DNA from: Diphasiastrum complanatum
Lineage: Eukaryota > Streptophyta > Lycopodiopsida > Lycopodiales > Lycopodiaceae
Assembly: GCA_029204225.1 (NCBI GenBank)
Contig: CM055095.1
Span: 43,675,184 to 43,739,183, forward strand
Length of the DNA: 64,000 nt
Direction of reading: 5' to 3'
Below the pieces are notes generated by a model. It had not been told where the DNA came from, did not search any database, and was given only the letters and a program-made list of their open reading frames with translations. The position numbers and the translations under genes are program-made. This document shows positions 42,941 to 55,143 of this stretch, piece by piece; position 1 is the first letter of the stretch, and each line of letters starts with the position of its first letter.

Positions 42941-43738
42941 TAACAAACAATCACATTTCATGATAATAAGAAATAAACATATTAGTGATCATACTTACTT
43001 GAATGCTCAATTCCTTTCTAGTGACTATGTCGCCAAGAGATTGCAAGCTTTCGGATCACAACTTTTTCATTGATTCTTAAGTATTTTTATTTGAACATTG
43101 AAGACTTCCAATTACAATATTCAACTACGATAAATTATTTCTAGGAGGAAAATTTTCTTGTTTAGCATTTTGTACATGATTTTACATTTGAATATTGGCA
43201 TGATTTGATTTAGAAATTTCAATTGCTGATTGGCACGTTGTAACTGTTGATCATGCACCAACTTTTTGCAACCTTTGGAAGGATCCAAGTAAATCAGATT
43301 TTTCAAGATCAAAGATTTTGTGGGAGCTCTCTGTATTTCCCGATATTTGACAACGACATTTAAAAATTCAAAAATCTCTAGCATTTGATATCTCAAGTAA
43401 TTGATATCAAAAGCAAGAAATGTCTCAAGTTTAGACCTATGCCTTGAAGGGCATATATGTAATTGTCTTGGTGAAAGGTGTGAAATAGACAACTTTCATT
43501 TGTAAGGATTACATGCAATTTGAAGGGTGTCTTAAGGACTGCAAGATTAACCAATTTTCAATTGGAAAGCCCACATATAAAAATACATTTCTACGAAAGA
43601 AAAAGTTTTCTATAAAGGGCTGGAAAGACTTCAAAACGCAAGTTTGCTCTAATTAACCATACTAGTTAGACGGTGGACAGCATCGAAAACTAGAAAAAAA
43701 GCTTCTAAATGTTGCCAATTTTTCTTCTCTCTCTATGT

Positions 43739-43739
<1 letters not shown>

Positions 43740-43774
<35 letters not shown>
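43740..43774 (+). repeat. (CT)n microsatellite
   Basis: 35 bases of CT repeats. Confidence 0.95.
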
Positions 43775-43777
<3 letters not shown>

Positions 43778-44735
43778 CCAAACTTCTTAAAGAGCCCATG
43801 AGAACATATTTTTCCTAATGAGTATGTACAATAAGCTCTCCATCAAGCATATAGTGAGAGCTTGAGTTCCTACTACAATTATCACGTGGTAGACCTTATA
43901 TTGTGACTGGACCTCATGATCCAATAGGATGAGAGTGAGAATGAGATGCACCACTTCCATTTTGGCATCCCTACAAAATAGGACATGTCTTGGGGCCTTG
44001 GCATTTTGCGAGCTTTTTTCTTGCCATGATGCAACAAAAATTAAAACGGGAAAAGAAAAATTTACAGCCTCAAATGTGTCAAAATTTCTTTTCTACTTTA
44101 TAACTCGAATTGCTCAACCTATGTATCCACAAAACTACGACGTAATATCTTAAAAGTGGATATTGTTCATGACAATAGTAAAGATTTGATACATGAATTT
44201 CCACATAGACTACGCAATTTTGTACTTGCATTATCACTTAGACTATATAATTTGTTCTACATAAGAAAGTTGAATTGTTGTGAATGATTCACATGATATA
44301 CTGGCTCATGCTATGGTGTCCAAGCCTTTTTCGTATTGGAATGAAAATGTTTGTACACAGTAAACACTCAGAAAGATTACAATACCAAGTTAATGTGAAA
44401 AAAATGGACAAACAATACAGTGGACACATTATGTATAATTGTGAATGATAAAGGATATCAAGAGTTATCATCAATTCTAAAAAAGACTTATACCACACGC
44501 AACCAACCCAAGTTTTTCTTATAAAGCTTGGCATAAAGCTCAATTTCGTGGTCTCGAAACTAGCACCAATTTAAAAAAAACTAGTTTGTTGTATAGACCA
44601 AATCTGCTCCAATCTTGTCTTGACCCATAAGTAGATGTACAATGTAAATATCATAATATTCTCCATAATAATGTTCGTGCCATAAATATCATTACCAAAA
44701 GGGTATGAGAATTAACTAGGCATAGCATCAATCAC

Positions 44736-44739
<4 letters not shown>

Positions 44740-44803
<64 letters not shown>
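44740..44803 (+). repeat. (GA)n microsatellite
   Basis: 64 bases of GA repeats. Confidence 0.95.
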
Positions 44804-44804
<1 letters not shown>

Positions 44805-46674
44805 ATAAAGCCCTTATTAGTAACCTCGTCATAAGTTGTAGGGCCCAAAAGCTCTTTGGTGAACATTGCATAAACTTATAGCTTGATGTTATCCATCATC
44901 CAAAAATTCCACTTTCAAGTGTTCCCAAAGGTGTACATTCAATCATTTGATTGTACTATATTTACTTCAGTAGACATTCAAATCCAACCTATGAAATATG
45001 TAATAGCTACATGAATAAACCAGCTTTGGTATCGTTGGGCTTGGGCTTGCCCATCCAAGTTCTGATTCCTTCCCACATGTAGCCAGATACCTGGGCCAAA
45101 GGACTCCTCAAAATAATAAAAGAAAATATCCATTCAGATCAGGTTTTAAAATACAAAACACTTAAACAAACACTATGGATGTCCAACAATAACACAGTAA
45201 CTGTTGACAGACTTCTCCTCCCTCAATTGGCAGTCTCTAGTCCAATACCATTGCATATGAAAATACAACATCAACTTCAATTTTTAAAAACAAGTACTTT
45301 AACCATACCTCCTCTTCCAGGAAAAACAAATCTTTTAGAATTATGTTCTCTCTTCAGATATCCTCACCGAAGAACAATGTTTCAAGCTTAACACATCTAC
45401 AACACCCCACACAAATGATCACCAGGTCCAATATAACATGAGCAAAATGGCATTATAAAACTGCAAGAAGATGCATAAAAATATTCATGATAAAAAGATG
45501 CTTGTTGCACCTTGTTGCACTGTCGTGTAAGTTCAGCCACGAACCTCATCTTTAAATAGGATATCCTTCTGATAATGATTATAGTCATCGGAAGAGGAGG
45601 TAACACTACAAAGAATCCCAGCTGACTCAATTTTAACTAAGACATCTCTTGTCAAAAATCAATTTACAGAATCTGCTATAGAGCCTTCAGATTTATGTTC
45701 GTTTCCCTATAAATTGTCATACTTCTTTTCCGTTTTTTGCCATTTAGACTCTGCATTCCAACTGCTTTTGGTTGGAACAGGCTTCTAAGCTCTGGGCCAG
45801 TCAACAATAAGAGAAAAAGCTACCTCAACGATTCTCGAATGTTTTGTTGACAAACTAGGCACCAAAACCATGGCAAGGTGACTGGACTTCTTGCATTACT
45901 CTTGATTCACGTTTTTACAAGATATGATATAATTCTATCAGAGAATTCCAAGACTCGACCTACAAAGTCTATTAGGATACCTACCATAGGTTCAAAGAGC
46001 ATCAGATGAATTGACCACAAATCACAGTTCTGCATTCTTCCAAAGCAACACATTCTTCAGACTTTATTCAAACATACCCTTGTCGACTTCACAAAGCTTC
46101 AGATAAATGAACAATCAGATGACTACCAGCCTTGTTTTCTTGCACCACAATGCATCCCTTGAGCTGACCTTTGTCAAAAAGAACAAAATAGAACATGAAC
46201 AGCGAACAAACAAAAATTTAGACTTAGATTAGTTGAGATTAGTCGACAACAATTTCTTGCTGAAGTCAAAATACTTCAGCCAAAGCTTGCAGAACAACTT
46301 TTATGAACATACGCTCCTAAAATGTTAAAGATGAAAGACTGTTACCAGATTAGTGAATTTTGAATTAATGTACATGTGACCATCAAAGAGTGGTTGGAAA
46401 CCGATGGCATAACTATCCTACAAGTTCCAACTCCTACATCAAGACTTTTGGATGCTGATGATGCTAATGTCAAACACCCATGTAAATGAAGTTCACTCCT
46501 ACAGACATGAAATGAAATATCTCAGGAACAGTCAGGCAATTTCCTTCTGTTAAAGACCAATCCAAGTAAATCATCTTCCACTCTATAGGGCTTCAACCAG
46601 AAATTCATTTTGGATGATCGTAATGCCGCAAGAACCTTCATCTACAAAAACACAACAATTAACCTCAAATAGGA

Positions 46675-47553
46675 TTATGCACCCTTTAACTTTTTCTTAG
46701 GAGGTTGAGCTTCCTCCTCTTCTTCATCCTCATCATCCTCATCATCCTCACCATCGTCTTCATTCTCTTCCTCAAATCCCTCTTCATCAACTCCATCTTC
46801 CTCACCTTCCTCTTCATCACTCCCTCCTCCCTCCACACCTTCTTCCCCTTCTCCATCACCACTCTCCTCATCCTCATCATCATCCTCGTCATTTACAGGT
46901 ACACCTTTACTTTGCTGAGCAAGTTGAGCAGCCACTTCCTCATCATATTCCTCCTCATCTTCCTCCTCATCATCATCGCCCTCATTGTCATCGTCGTCGT
47001 CATTACCCTCCTCTTCGCCTTCTCCATCATCACTGCCATCATTATCGTCACTGTCACCTCCATCTTCTTCTTCATCACTATCATCATCGTCATTGTGATC
47101 ATCGTCGTCCTCATTTTTTCTCTTTTCCTTGCCTCCACCAACAACATTTTTATCATTTGTAAGAACATGATTTTCCTCATCCTTGCCTCTAGCTGCAGAA
47201 AATAACCAGCTGCTATCTGAAGTACCCCTTTCTATATTATTCATGCAATACAAAGGCATAATCTCTATCCTTGCCTTGCTAAAATCAGTTTCTGATAATC
47301 GTCCTTCCTGCAAGATGTGGATAAATAACTCTCAGAGACTCATCTAAGTATCAAAAAGAGCTTCTTGTTTATTTTTAAGACAATAAAGATGGACTGTCAT
47401 TTTACGAAAACAAAAGCAAAAGTGCATCATTAAAAACATTTAGATTATTCACTATTCTCAAGCTCAAAAAACAAAGAAGCTAATACAACGATTACCTCTT
47501 CCTCCGTACTACATGTAATGGGTAATTGTCGAGTCCGTAGTGATGTGATTGAC
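46675..47553 (-). CDS. Acidic Asp/Glu-rich protein, 3' exons
   Basis: Two minus-strand exons: 47553-47496 and 47307-46675, split by a GT/AG intron (GAG|GTAATC ... TTGCAG|GAAGG), with matching phase (...STEEE|EGRLSETD...). The last exon encodes about 210 residues. After some 60 ordinary residues come about 135 residues that are over half Asp/Glu with Gly and Ser, broken once by VAAQLAQQSKGVPVN, ending in QPPKKKLKGA, a likely nuclear signal. Such tails occur in histone chaperone-like and nucleolar proteins, but I cannot name the family. The reading frame stays open through a long low-complexity tract, which argues for selection. The 5' exons are not certain: a piece at about 48039 (VLYEKSMFEFEEG...) would join in phase, but its donor is weak. 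Confidence 0.7.
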
Positions 47554-48800
47554 CTGCATATCAAACATATCGCCAATACAAGAAGAATGACCTTTAGATG
47601 TATAATGACAAATACTTGCTTTGATATGCTATTAGAAACAGTTTGCAACCTAGTGGACTAGGATACCCATCAGAAATTTGCATTTTAAGTTCTTAGTGTA
47701 AGCGATATCACTACAAATTTAAAGCTTCCATCACCAAAATGAACATAAAAGGAACATTAAAAATAAAACTTCATTCCAGATGAATGACTTTCTAATGAGG
47801 TCATGCAGTCACCCATAAACTCTTCACAAAACCCCAGAAAAACAAAGTAAACTAGAATCTCAGAAGTTAAGAACTTCATTCGCCAAAAACGCTGAACGTT
47901 CAAAGAAGTAATAAACAAAATTATTTATGTGAAATGGCTGTGAGACCCATTTAAAAATTCCCTTAGACCAGGACATGGAAGTCCTGTCTTCAAAGTAGGT
48001 TCCTTCTTCAAATTCAAACATAGACTTTTCATACAGCACCTGGTATGTACAAAAATTTCAAGGTAAATTCATTTTTAAAAGTATCTTATTCAAACAAACA
48101 TATAATTTATATAACAAAATCAGGATATCATTCTGGAATGACGTAATTAGTAAAAATTAGTAAATACTACATTTTTCTTTAAAATAGTTAGAAAATATGA
48201 AATTTTAATAAGCTGTAGCTGTATTAGAAGTTGAATTTTGTTTGGCTAGAATGTATTTCGTTTGATAGCTGTATGAGAAGCTGAATTTTGTTTCGTTAGA
48301 GAGTGTTAGAAAGTTAGGGCTGTATTGTTAGATCGATTTTGGTTCATCATTATCTCGTTTGGTTAGAAGTGTGGTTAGAAGTGTTAGAAAGCTATGGTTT
48401 GTTTTTGCTAGGGCTCGTTTTGGTTCATCATGTTGCAGCTGCGCAGCTGTACTACAGCCCTTGCTGCATTTTTTAGGTCTTTCTTCATAATTATTTAAAC
48501 ACATTCTCAGGCAGTACGGTCCAGCCCATTTTTGCTCGGAACAGGTTTCTGAGCTATATACCATAGATGCAGCAAAACGGAACACATTGTATTTTTTTGG
48601 ACAAAAAAATCAAAATAACCAATAAAAAGAGATTGAGAACCCATTTAGAAACTATGATATATATTAAAATGATGTGTTTAGATTCTTTACAAGTATGTGT
48701 ACTTGCAATTCAAAATATGCTGTTTATAAATGAAAGTCTGCATTGGAAAGAATTGTTCTTTTATCTTCTCCAACAATGCTAGAAACCCTTTGTACGTCAT
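47554..48800. other. Intron or upstream region of acidic-protein gene
   Basis: No firm exon. A candidate coding piece ends at 48039 on the minus strand. At 48200-48440 there are loosely repeated phrases (AGCTGTAT.AGAAG.TGAATTTTG, and GTTAGAAAG), perhaps an old LTR. Confidence 0.35.
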
Positions 48801-49253
48801 TGTTAAGGATCTTACTCTTTGCCTGTGGATCAACTGCACAATCCACCCCTATGAGCTATTTTAGGGGCCATTTCCATTTTTTGTATATCAAAGTCGAAGT
48901 CCTAAAGTCCAGTTAATTAGGCTTGCATGTAGGAGGGCACACTAGTTCTAGAATAGAACATAATTTTTGCTTAGCCAATTATTAAGGGTCTTTACCCAAA
49001 ATAAAGAGCAACTATAGAAATTAGCTTTTTGCTTTTAGTTTTTTGCCTTGTGCTTTTAGCTTTTGCTAAGGACTAGAGAAATCATATAAGGAGGGCTGGC
49101 GCCCACCTCCATTCATTCCACTGTACAGAGCTATGCTGATTCCTCAATTAATCTAAGTTCTCTTTAATCTCTTATGTTGATCTTGATTGGTGTGTGTGAG
49201 TGCTAATATGATTAGTTCACTCCTATCTTGAATTTGAGCATCAAATTCCAACA
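48801..49253 (+). repeat. Probable solo LTR
   Basis: Begins TGTTAAGGATC and ends AAATTCCAACA, inverted ends TGTT/AACA, 453 bp. CATATAAGG near 49083 is a fitting TATA. Flanks are GTCAT on the left and GTTAT on the right, a 5-bp match with one difference. No primer site or pol is attached, so it is a solo LTR left by recombination. Confidence 0.6.
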
Positions 49254-49392
49254 GTTATTGCTATTAAAAAACTTGCATACTACTTTACGCTCTCTCATCA
49301 CCTGAGAATCCTAGATATGCTACCCTTATGATACGTGAGATGTCTTACTACACAGAGACTTGAGCTACTATGATCAGTCAGACTATCGAGAT

Positions 49393-49461
49393 TCACGGCC
49401 TCAGATCATAACTTTCTTCTCTAGGAGAAGAACACGAACAGATTCTAGAGTTGGCTGATGA
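49393..49461 (+). pseudogene. Scrap of non-LTR element tail
   Basis: One frame reads RPQIITFFSRRRTRTDSR, matching ITSFFSRR..R.P in the two larger copies at 54400 and 59870. Only about 23 codons survive. Confidence 0.5.
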
Positions 49462-49489
49462 GTTTCAAATCATCCAAAATCACAAATAG

Positions 49490-49935
49490 GATGTTGAAGT
49501 CAATGAACACAACAAGAACGGATGGTGGATCCAATGCACCCAACCATTCTAGATCAATTGGATATAGCCCCCAAGCTATGGATCAAAAGCAATAATGACT
49601 CAAAAGGTAGGAGAGATGTCAATCTGTCAAACATGTAGCTACAAGTCACAAATCAAGCTCCCTCCCTAGAGAGGCCTATGGGTATACTTATACCCTCCAA
49701 GGCTCTACTCCAACCAAAAGCAATTTGGGACACCTCATTGGGACACATTAGCAACAAAACTGGGCCTCATCTGCCACTGTCCAATAAGTCACTACTAATT
49801 CTATATTAAGCTAACATCATGGGTTTTAGGCCTCAACATGACCTAATATCATGATGGCCTCTAACCCCTCATAATCATAATTTATTCATGGGCAAACTTA
49901 GATCCGAGGTTAGTCGTCCCATCATGGGCATGACA
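49490..49935 (-). repeat. chromovirus LTR, minus strand
   Basis: On the minus strand it starts TGTCATGCCCATG right after a TTTTAGGGGGAAG polypurine tract, and ends TTGACTTCAACA, 446 bp. It shares GATCCATAGCTTGGGGGCTA and GGGTATAAGTATACC with the plus-strand LTR at 12959-13415. Confidence 0.75.
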
Positions 49936-51560
49936 TACTTCCCCCTAAAACAAGTTATGTCCTCAAAACTTAAAGTTAGGGTAGTTCTTTCTAAGTTGCC
50001 CCCCCCTTGTTCCCAAGAGTCATCATCATCTATATGAGCTTTCCATTGAACCAGATGCCCGATAACTATACAATTTTAGTTCTAGTATCCAAGATCTTAT
50101 TGGGTTCAAATTAGATTACATTGCATGACTCCTCTAATATGTCCAATAAATCTCCAAAACCAAGGTGATCCCCTTCATGTGGATTTTCTTGGCTAACTTA
50201 TGTGAAATATCGGGTGTACCTAAGTTCCTTCCAGAAGGCCTCATCAGTAAGCCAAAGAACCGATCTTTCAAGAATTTTTTATGGTCCTCTATATTGAGTG
50301 GAAAAATTTTAATGTTTGTTGGTACACATCACTTTAAAATCCTTCGGGATCCACAAATATACCCAATCTCCTTCTTGGAAATCTCAAGGTGATCTTTTCA
50401 TATTACCATAATGTGTGTCCCTATATTGGGCACTTTGGACATTCTCACATGCTATTTGTAGCATTTCCTACCTATTGTGCAAGAAATCCGCTACCTTCCA
50501 AAACTTGATCGTTTGAGTTCTACAAAAATAGGTGACCTAAGTTTATATCCGTACATAAGCATAGATGGGCTATAACTAGTAGCCGAATGCTTTATATTGT
50601 TATAGGCAAACTCAATCAAGAGCACATACTTATTACCATAAAAGGGATGCCTCCATGATTTAAGAGCATGGATCATTGCAAATAACTCCTTTTCCTTAGC
50701 AGTATACTTAATTTGAGTGTCGGATAAATTTTGACTCTTGCAACAGAACAACTCCAATGGCCGTATCACTTGTGTTAGTGTTGATGACAAAAACGATATT
50801 TAGATCCATTATTCATAAAACAAGAGACCGACACGAATAGAAGCTTGAGTTTCTGAAAACTCTCATTTAATTTCCCGTTCCATCTAGTCAAAGGGTTAGG
50901 GCTATTTTTCCAACATATGACCCCCTTTAATACATTATTAAGAGGGGCAGCAAATTTTTGTAAGAACACAGTGAATCCCAAAAATGATTTAAATTCATGA
51001 GCAATTCTAAGGATTGGCCATTCGACAACTGTCTCTACCTTTTCCTCGTCAATCTTGATTTCTTTAGTGATGATCTTACGACCAAGGTAAAGAAGTTCTT
51101 TCTAAAGAGCTCACACTTGGATTAATTAGCACAAAGCTTCTCATTTTAAGACAATACGAAATGCTTCACATGCTCTTTTAATCTTCTACCATAGATCAAA
51201 ATATCTAGAAACACTACAACAAACTTAGAAAATAGTCGAAGCATTTGCCAAACCAAAGGGTAAGACTAGGAAACTCATAAGGTCCAAACCAATCTTTGAC
51301 ACATCATTTGAATGTATTCGTATATGATGATATTTCGTACCAAGATCAATTTTTGGAAAGAATCTCACTCCACTAACCGATCTAGGAGATCATCCATCCT
51401 AGGTAGCGGGTAATGGTAACTCTATTTAGGTCCTTATAATCTATGCACAAGTGCAAAAACCCCCCCTTGTACCAAGAATTTCTTATGACCTTACCCATGA
51501 TTTTCCCGAATTCCCATAATATACCTCATCAGCTGCCTCCATAGATTTTCCATCCCATCA
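49936..51560 (-). pseudogene. chromovirus pol remains, minus strand
   Basis: Next to the LTR, minus-strand codons read a chromodomain end (VQWKAHIDDDDSWEQ, about 50045). Integrase C-terminal follows, badly decayed. At 50790-50491 one 99-codon frame fuses RNase H (KYTAKEKELFAMIHALKSWRHPFYG) directly to an integrase block (NNIKHSATSYSPSMLMYG), so most of the integrase is deleted. 50981-50775 holds RT thumb, and decayed RT goes on to about 51550. No active product. Confidence 0.75.
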
Positions 51561-51974
51561 ATCTTGTCCAAAACCCTCGTCTGGTTAGGATAAACAAGTT
51601 TGGAATGATATTGGACACCATTAACACCACCAACAAATTATCCATGCACAATACCAATCACCTAACCACCTACATGATGCCCGACCATTTGCCACCATGT
51701 TCTTTGCAATAAAAAATGAATCAAATGAAGGTAGAAGGCTCATTAATCTTCTCTTTAGTTCATGCACTGGTGGCCTTTGGCAGAAGTTCACTCCTCATCC
51801 TTCACCTTCTCCTCTCATGGATCTTCACACTTGGATTGACTATGCCACCACACTATACACCATCCCTATTGACACACCCATTATCATTTCTCCAAAAACC
51901 TTCTAATTTCTCTCTCTTTATGCCAGATATAGGTGCCAACCAGCCACCGAAATTCCAAATCGTCAACAAAGGTG

Positions 51975-52350
51975 CTGAAAAATGTCGTGATAGTAGGGCA
52001 CTAGATACGGCGTAGAGAGAACAGCCACAAAGTAGGTCAAAAATATGCTGAGAAAAGTGGCAAAAGGCAGCCACAGTAGGACGCCCAAAATGCTGAGGAA
52101 TAATCGCCCTGTGGTCTGCAAATTAGCCACCCAAACAAGCTGCAAATAAGCTGAAAAAATCGCTGAAAAGGATGAGGAAGTAGGGCGCTGGGCAGCAGCT
52201 AGTAAGATCCGCAAATCTCCTACAAAATGATGGAAAAACCGCTGAAAATGGTGATGAAGTAGGGCGCTGGATAGCCTCCAATCAATCCGCGAAATGGGCA
52301 GCAAATCGGTGGAGAAAATCGACGAAAGTGACAAGGTAGTAGGGTGCTAA
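51975..52350 (-). repeat. Imperfect tandem repeats in retroelement leader
   Basis: The plus-strand phrase AGTAGGGCGCTGG and its variants recur five times at irregular 65-125-base spacing (about 51991, 52076, 52180, 52258 and 52338), each next to a GCTGAAAA or CGAAAGTG phrase. The block lies between a primer site and decayed internal sequence. One minus-strand frame of 123 codons across it is hydrophobic and probably not real. Confidence 0.65.
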
Positions 52351-52387
52351 CTAAATCTGAGAAAAGTGGTGCAAATCTGAGGAAAGT

Positions 52388-52400
52388 GCTCTGATACCAA
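52388..52400 (-). other. Primer binding site (tRNA-iMet type)
   Basis: The minus strand reads TTGGTATCAGAGC. It marks the start of a minus-strand LTR element whose LTR lies at 52401 and beyond. Whether it belongs with the chromovirus at 49.5-51.6 kb is not clear. Confidence 0.75.
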
Positions 52401-52562
52401 GTTACAAGCTAAGATTCACTACCTATGCTATAAAGCAGGACTTAGGCTACAAAGTATGACAGAGAGAATATTTAATGAGGCTAAAGAAGAGCAATCATCA
52501 TCCGCTCCATAAAAGACTACAATGTTGCCCTATATATAACCTACCAATGAACCCCAAAGTAG
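52401..52562 (-). repeat. Truncated LTR
   Basis: Sequence outside the primer site, with a TATATATAAC box at about 52530. It is cut off at about 52563 where the non-LTR RT begins, so that element or a rearrangement removed the rest. Confidence 0.5.
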
Positions 52563-53250
52563 GAATTCAAAATTGAGGTGAAACAGGGTTCCTCCCTCTC
52601 ACCTACTCTCTTTCGATTATACATTGATGAGCTTGAGGAGGTTATTGGTCGTGGTGAGGTCTAGGTGTAGCCTTGGAGATATAATAATTGTCTTATCTTG
52701 TTATATGTCGCTGATGTAGCTCTATTATTACCGATTAGAGAGGGGCTCCAGAGACATCAGAACAATCTACATGCTTTTTGCACCAGATGGGGATTGCAGG
52801 TGAACATTTTAAAGACCAAAATCACGATCTTCAATACTTCTAGAGCCTTGATGGAGAGACGGGTGCTTATCGTCGGTGGTCAGCCTCTAGAGGTGGTCTC
52901 ACCCTATACCTACCTAGGGCGCTTTTCAGTAGTCCCATTTTCAGACATGCAGCTTTAGCCCGCCTAGGAAAGGGCCATGCCTCTCTGGTCCAATTGGAGA
53001 GGTTCTTGCTTTTGTAGATACATTATGGTCACTCGTACAATACTCCATTCAACCGAGGCTTGATGTACAGGCCTTGCCTCTTCTAATTGGACTAGTATAT
53101 CACGACTACAAATCATCATACTTTCTCGGATGATACAGGCTAAGCCCTTCGTGCCACATCATATTATCACTACCGAGTTTTCAGTTCCTCCATTATAAGT
53201 TGATGCTATTCTTTTGACTCGTTGAGTATATTCAGAGAGCGTTGTCGCAG
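52563..53250 (+). pseudogene. Non-LTR RT, palm and thumb
   Basis: KQGSSLSPTLFRLYIDELEE is the conserved block before the catalytic box. After a stop, LILLYVADVALLLP replaces the LLYADDVALL box, so the first catalytic Asp is lost. Residues 698-958 of the window's + strand then read WGLQVNILKTKITIFNTS, the thumb. From 53130 an AKPFVPHHII..EFSVPP block matches 59200. It is the C-terminal half of the family whose N-terminal half lies at 14690-15880 on the minus strand. Confidence 0.75.
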
Positions 53251-54230
53251 CATGCCTCCTCGTAAATTGGCTAGTGCCCCTACACCTTAGCCATCCGTTT
53301 CTATTTCCAACGTCCTCTTCACATCCAAATTCGCCTTCACCTTCTACAATGTATGTTGCAAATCCTATGTCTCCATCAAATCCTATTCTTCACAAAAGAG
53401 AACTTATTGTAGCTCTTCCTTTGACTCCAAACACCCCACAAGCATTCTTTGACTCCATTGGCCTGAGTCTCTCTTCTTCCTAAAGATCGATTCCAACTAT
53501 TCCAATACCTTAACAATCACAGAGAAAGACTTGCTTCTCACTAAGCTATGATTCTAGTTGTGCAATTGCACCTCCAAAAGCTAGATACGTTTATTGAAGA
53601 AATCAAGAAAGAAATTGTAGTTTTCAAAAGTGAAGCGTCCTCCCAAATAGCTACCTTAGCCAAAATCCAGCAACTCGAAAGTCCACGGAACAACATCATA
53701 GGGCTATCCAATCATGGGCTGATGTACTGGACCATTTGATTGTAGCTTTTCCTCCACCTTCAATCCCTTCACCTTTGTTTATTTCAGCTATGTTCACTCA
53801 GAGCCGTCTGCGAGAGAAGAAAGCTCTTGATATTTAGGTTAGAGGTATTATGAATTCCCAAGATATTGTTGGAGAAGCTAAGAAGTTTTTGAAAAAGAAT
53901 CCTTAGCATCATAGCAAAGGTATGGAGACTACTTGGTGGACAAAAAACGATCCGGATACTCGTCATATGCTTCACGACAATGTCTCGCTATCGTGAAATG
54001 TTGGGGAAGAGATCAAAGTTGTGGGATACCAAAGGCCTTATTTCCATTCAAGTGCAAGCACACATAAAAGCATGACAGAAGCAATAACAACCAGAAAGCG
54101 GCTTGACTATGGAGATGGTATCATCAAATTTGTGGATTGTAAGCCTATGGTTACAATAGAGAGTTCACATTTTGAGGTAGAATTAGAGTCAGAGAAATGA
54201 AGAGATGTCCAGTTGAACTTGTAAACGGTT
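53251..54230 (+). pseudogene. ORF1-like region of the non-LTR element
   Basis: It starts ATGCCTCCTCGTAAA (MPPRK), then a Pro/Ser-rich stretch (NPMSPSNPILHKRELIVALPL), a coiled-coil-like stretch (LDTFIEEIKKEI), and a block SAMFTQSRLREKKALDI before stops and frameshifts. The same order occurs at 60530-61184. ORF1 proteins of LINEs bind the element RNA. Here it lies downstream of an RT piece, not upstream, which means two partial copies joined. Confidence 0.5.
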
Positions 54231-54309
54231 CACTTTTATCTTCAGGTGCCCAGTATACTATGAGTTTGAGGGAGATCTATTGCCTATTTCGTGACATACC
54301 CAAAACATA

Positions 54310-54600
54310 GCATATGAGGATCCTCAATGTGTTGCACTTCTGCTACGAGATATGTTCTTACTACGAGGGAATCTATGTCAGACAATTCATCGAAACCAAC
54401 CTAGTTCTCAACTCCGGATCACATCGTTCTTCTCTAGGAGACCGCTTCGAAATCCCGAGTTTGATTATGATGATGACGATGACACATCTTTTCATAGAAA
54501 TCAAAGACAATGCATCATTCAGAGCCATGTTGCAGTTGGGGTTATACGACGTGTCATGAGGAGACACACTTCTCATCCTCCCAGACAATGTGATTGTCCC
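54310..54600 (+). pseudogene. C-terminal tail of the non-LTR element
   Basis: Overlapping frames read EMFLLRGNLCQ.IHRNQPSS, then LRITSFFSRRPLRNP and FDYDDDDDTSFHRNQRQ. The same acidic tail closes the element at 59960. The zinc-knuckle part in front is missing. Confidence 0.6.
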
Positions 54601-54951
54601 AAAATCTACTCATATTGGTACTCGTGTCACATCCTTCTTCAACATCAACATGGAATGATATTGCTATACCTTTTTGGCATTATTGTAGTAGGATACATTA
54701 TATTTTTGCACAACTTATTCAATTCAGTTCAATTCCATTTCTCATAGTTAGGTATGCTTCTTTCCTTAGATTTTCTCTCATGTTGCTTGTATTTTATTCA
54801 AATATTCTAAGTTGCGTTGTTAGTCGTCATCAAATTTCATCACACATCAGGTTTTCTCTAAAGAAAACTCAACACACATATCATCGAATATATCATATTT
54901 TCTTTCACATTTCCTAGCCACACAAAAATCTGATTTCTCTTTGTCTTGTGA

Positions 54952-54979
54952 TGCTTTTGCATCACATGATGCAAAAGCA
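54952..54979. repeat. 13-bp inverted repeat, 2-base spacer
   Basis: TGCTTTTGCATCA at 54952-54964 and its exact reverse complement at 54967-54979, with CA between them. It stands 10 bases before a perfect tandem duplication. Confidence 0.92.
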
Positions 54980-54989
54980 AGTCAACCCT

Positions 54990-55143
54990 CTAATATGACA
55001 ACTTAAACATGATACTCATCCAAAAAAATTATCTAAATCATTGTTGAGGCAATCCACAAATGATTGAGAGCACTAATATGACAACTTAAACATGATACTC
55101 ATCCAAAAAAATTATCTAAATCATTGTTGAGGCAATCCACAAA
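54990..55143 (+). repeat. Perfect 71-bp direct duplication
   Basis: 54990-55060 and 55073-55143 are identical, with a 12-base spacer. No substitution means a recent event. Confidence 0.93.

Larger units (their letters stand above)
42941..46674. other. Intergenic, no gene seen
   Basis: Only short open frames, on both strands, none with a known motif. A 123-codon minus-strand frame at 43121-43492 is basic but unrecognised. CT and GA arrays are listed separately. The part next to 46675 is probably 3' UTR of the acidic-protein gene, with a possible intron acceptor TTTTGTAG on the minus strand at about 46641. Confidence 0.4.

Noticed and set aside
43121..43492. 123-codon minus-strand frame
   Set aside because: No motif, no splice or promoter context, AT-rich with ordinary chance of an open run.
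46705..47205. Plus-strand hydrophobic frame of 166 codons over the acidic exon
   Set aside because: It is the antisense of Asp/Glu codons, which reads as Ile/Val/Leu/Phe; the minus strand has the splice sites and the basic tail.
51963..52334. Minus-strand hydrophobic 123-codon frame
   Set aside because: It lies on tandem repeats in a retroelement leader and resembles no protein.
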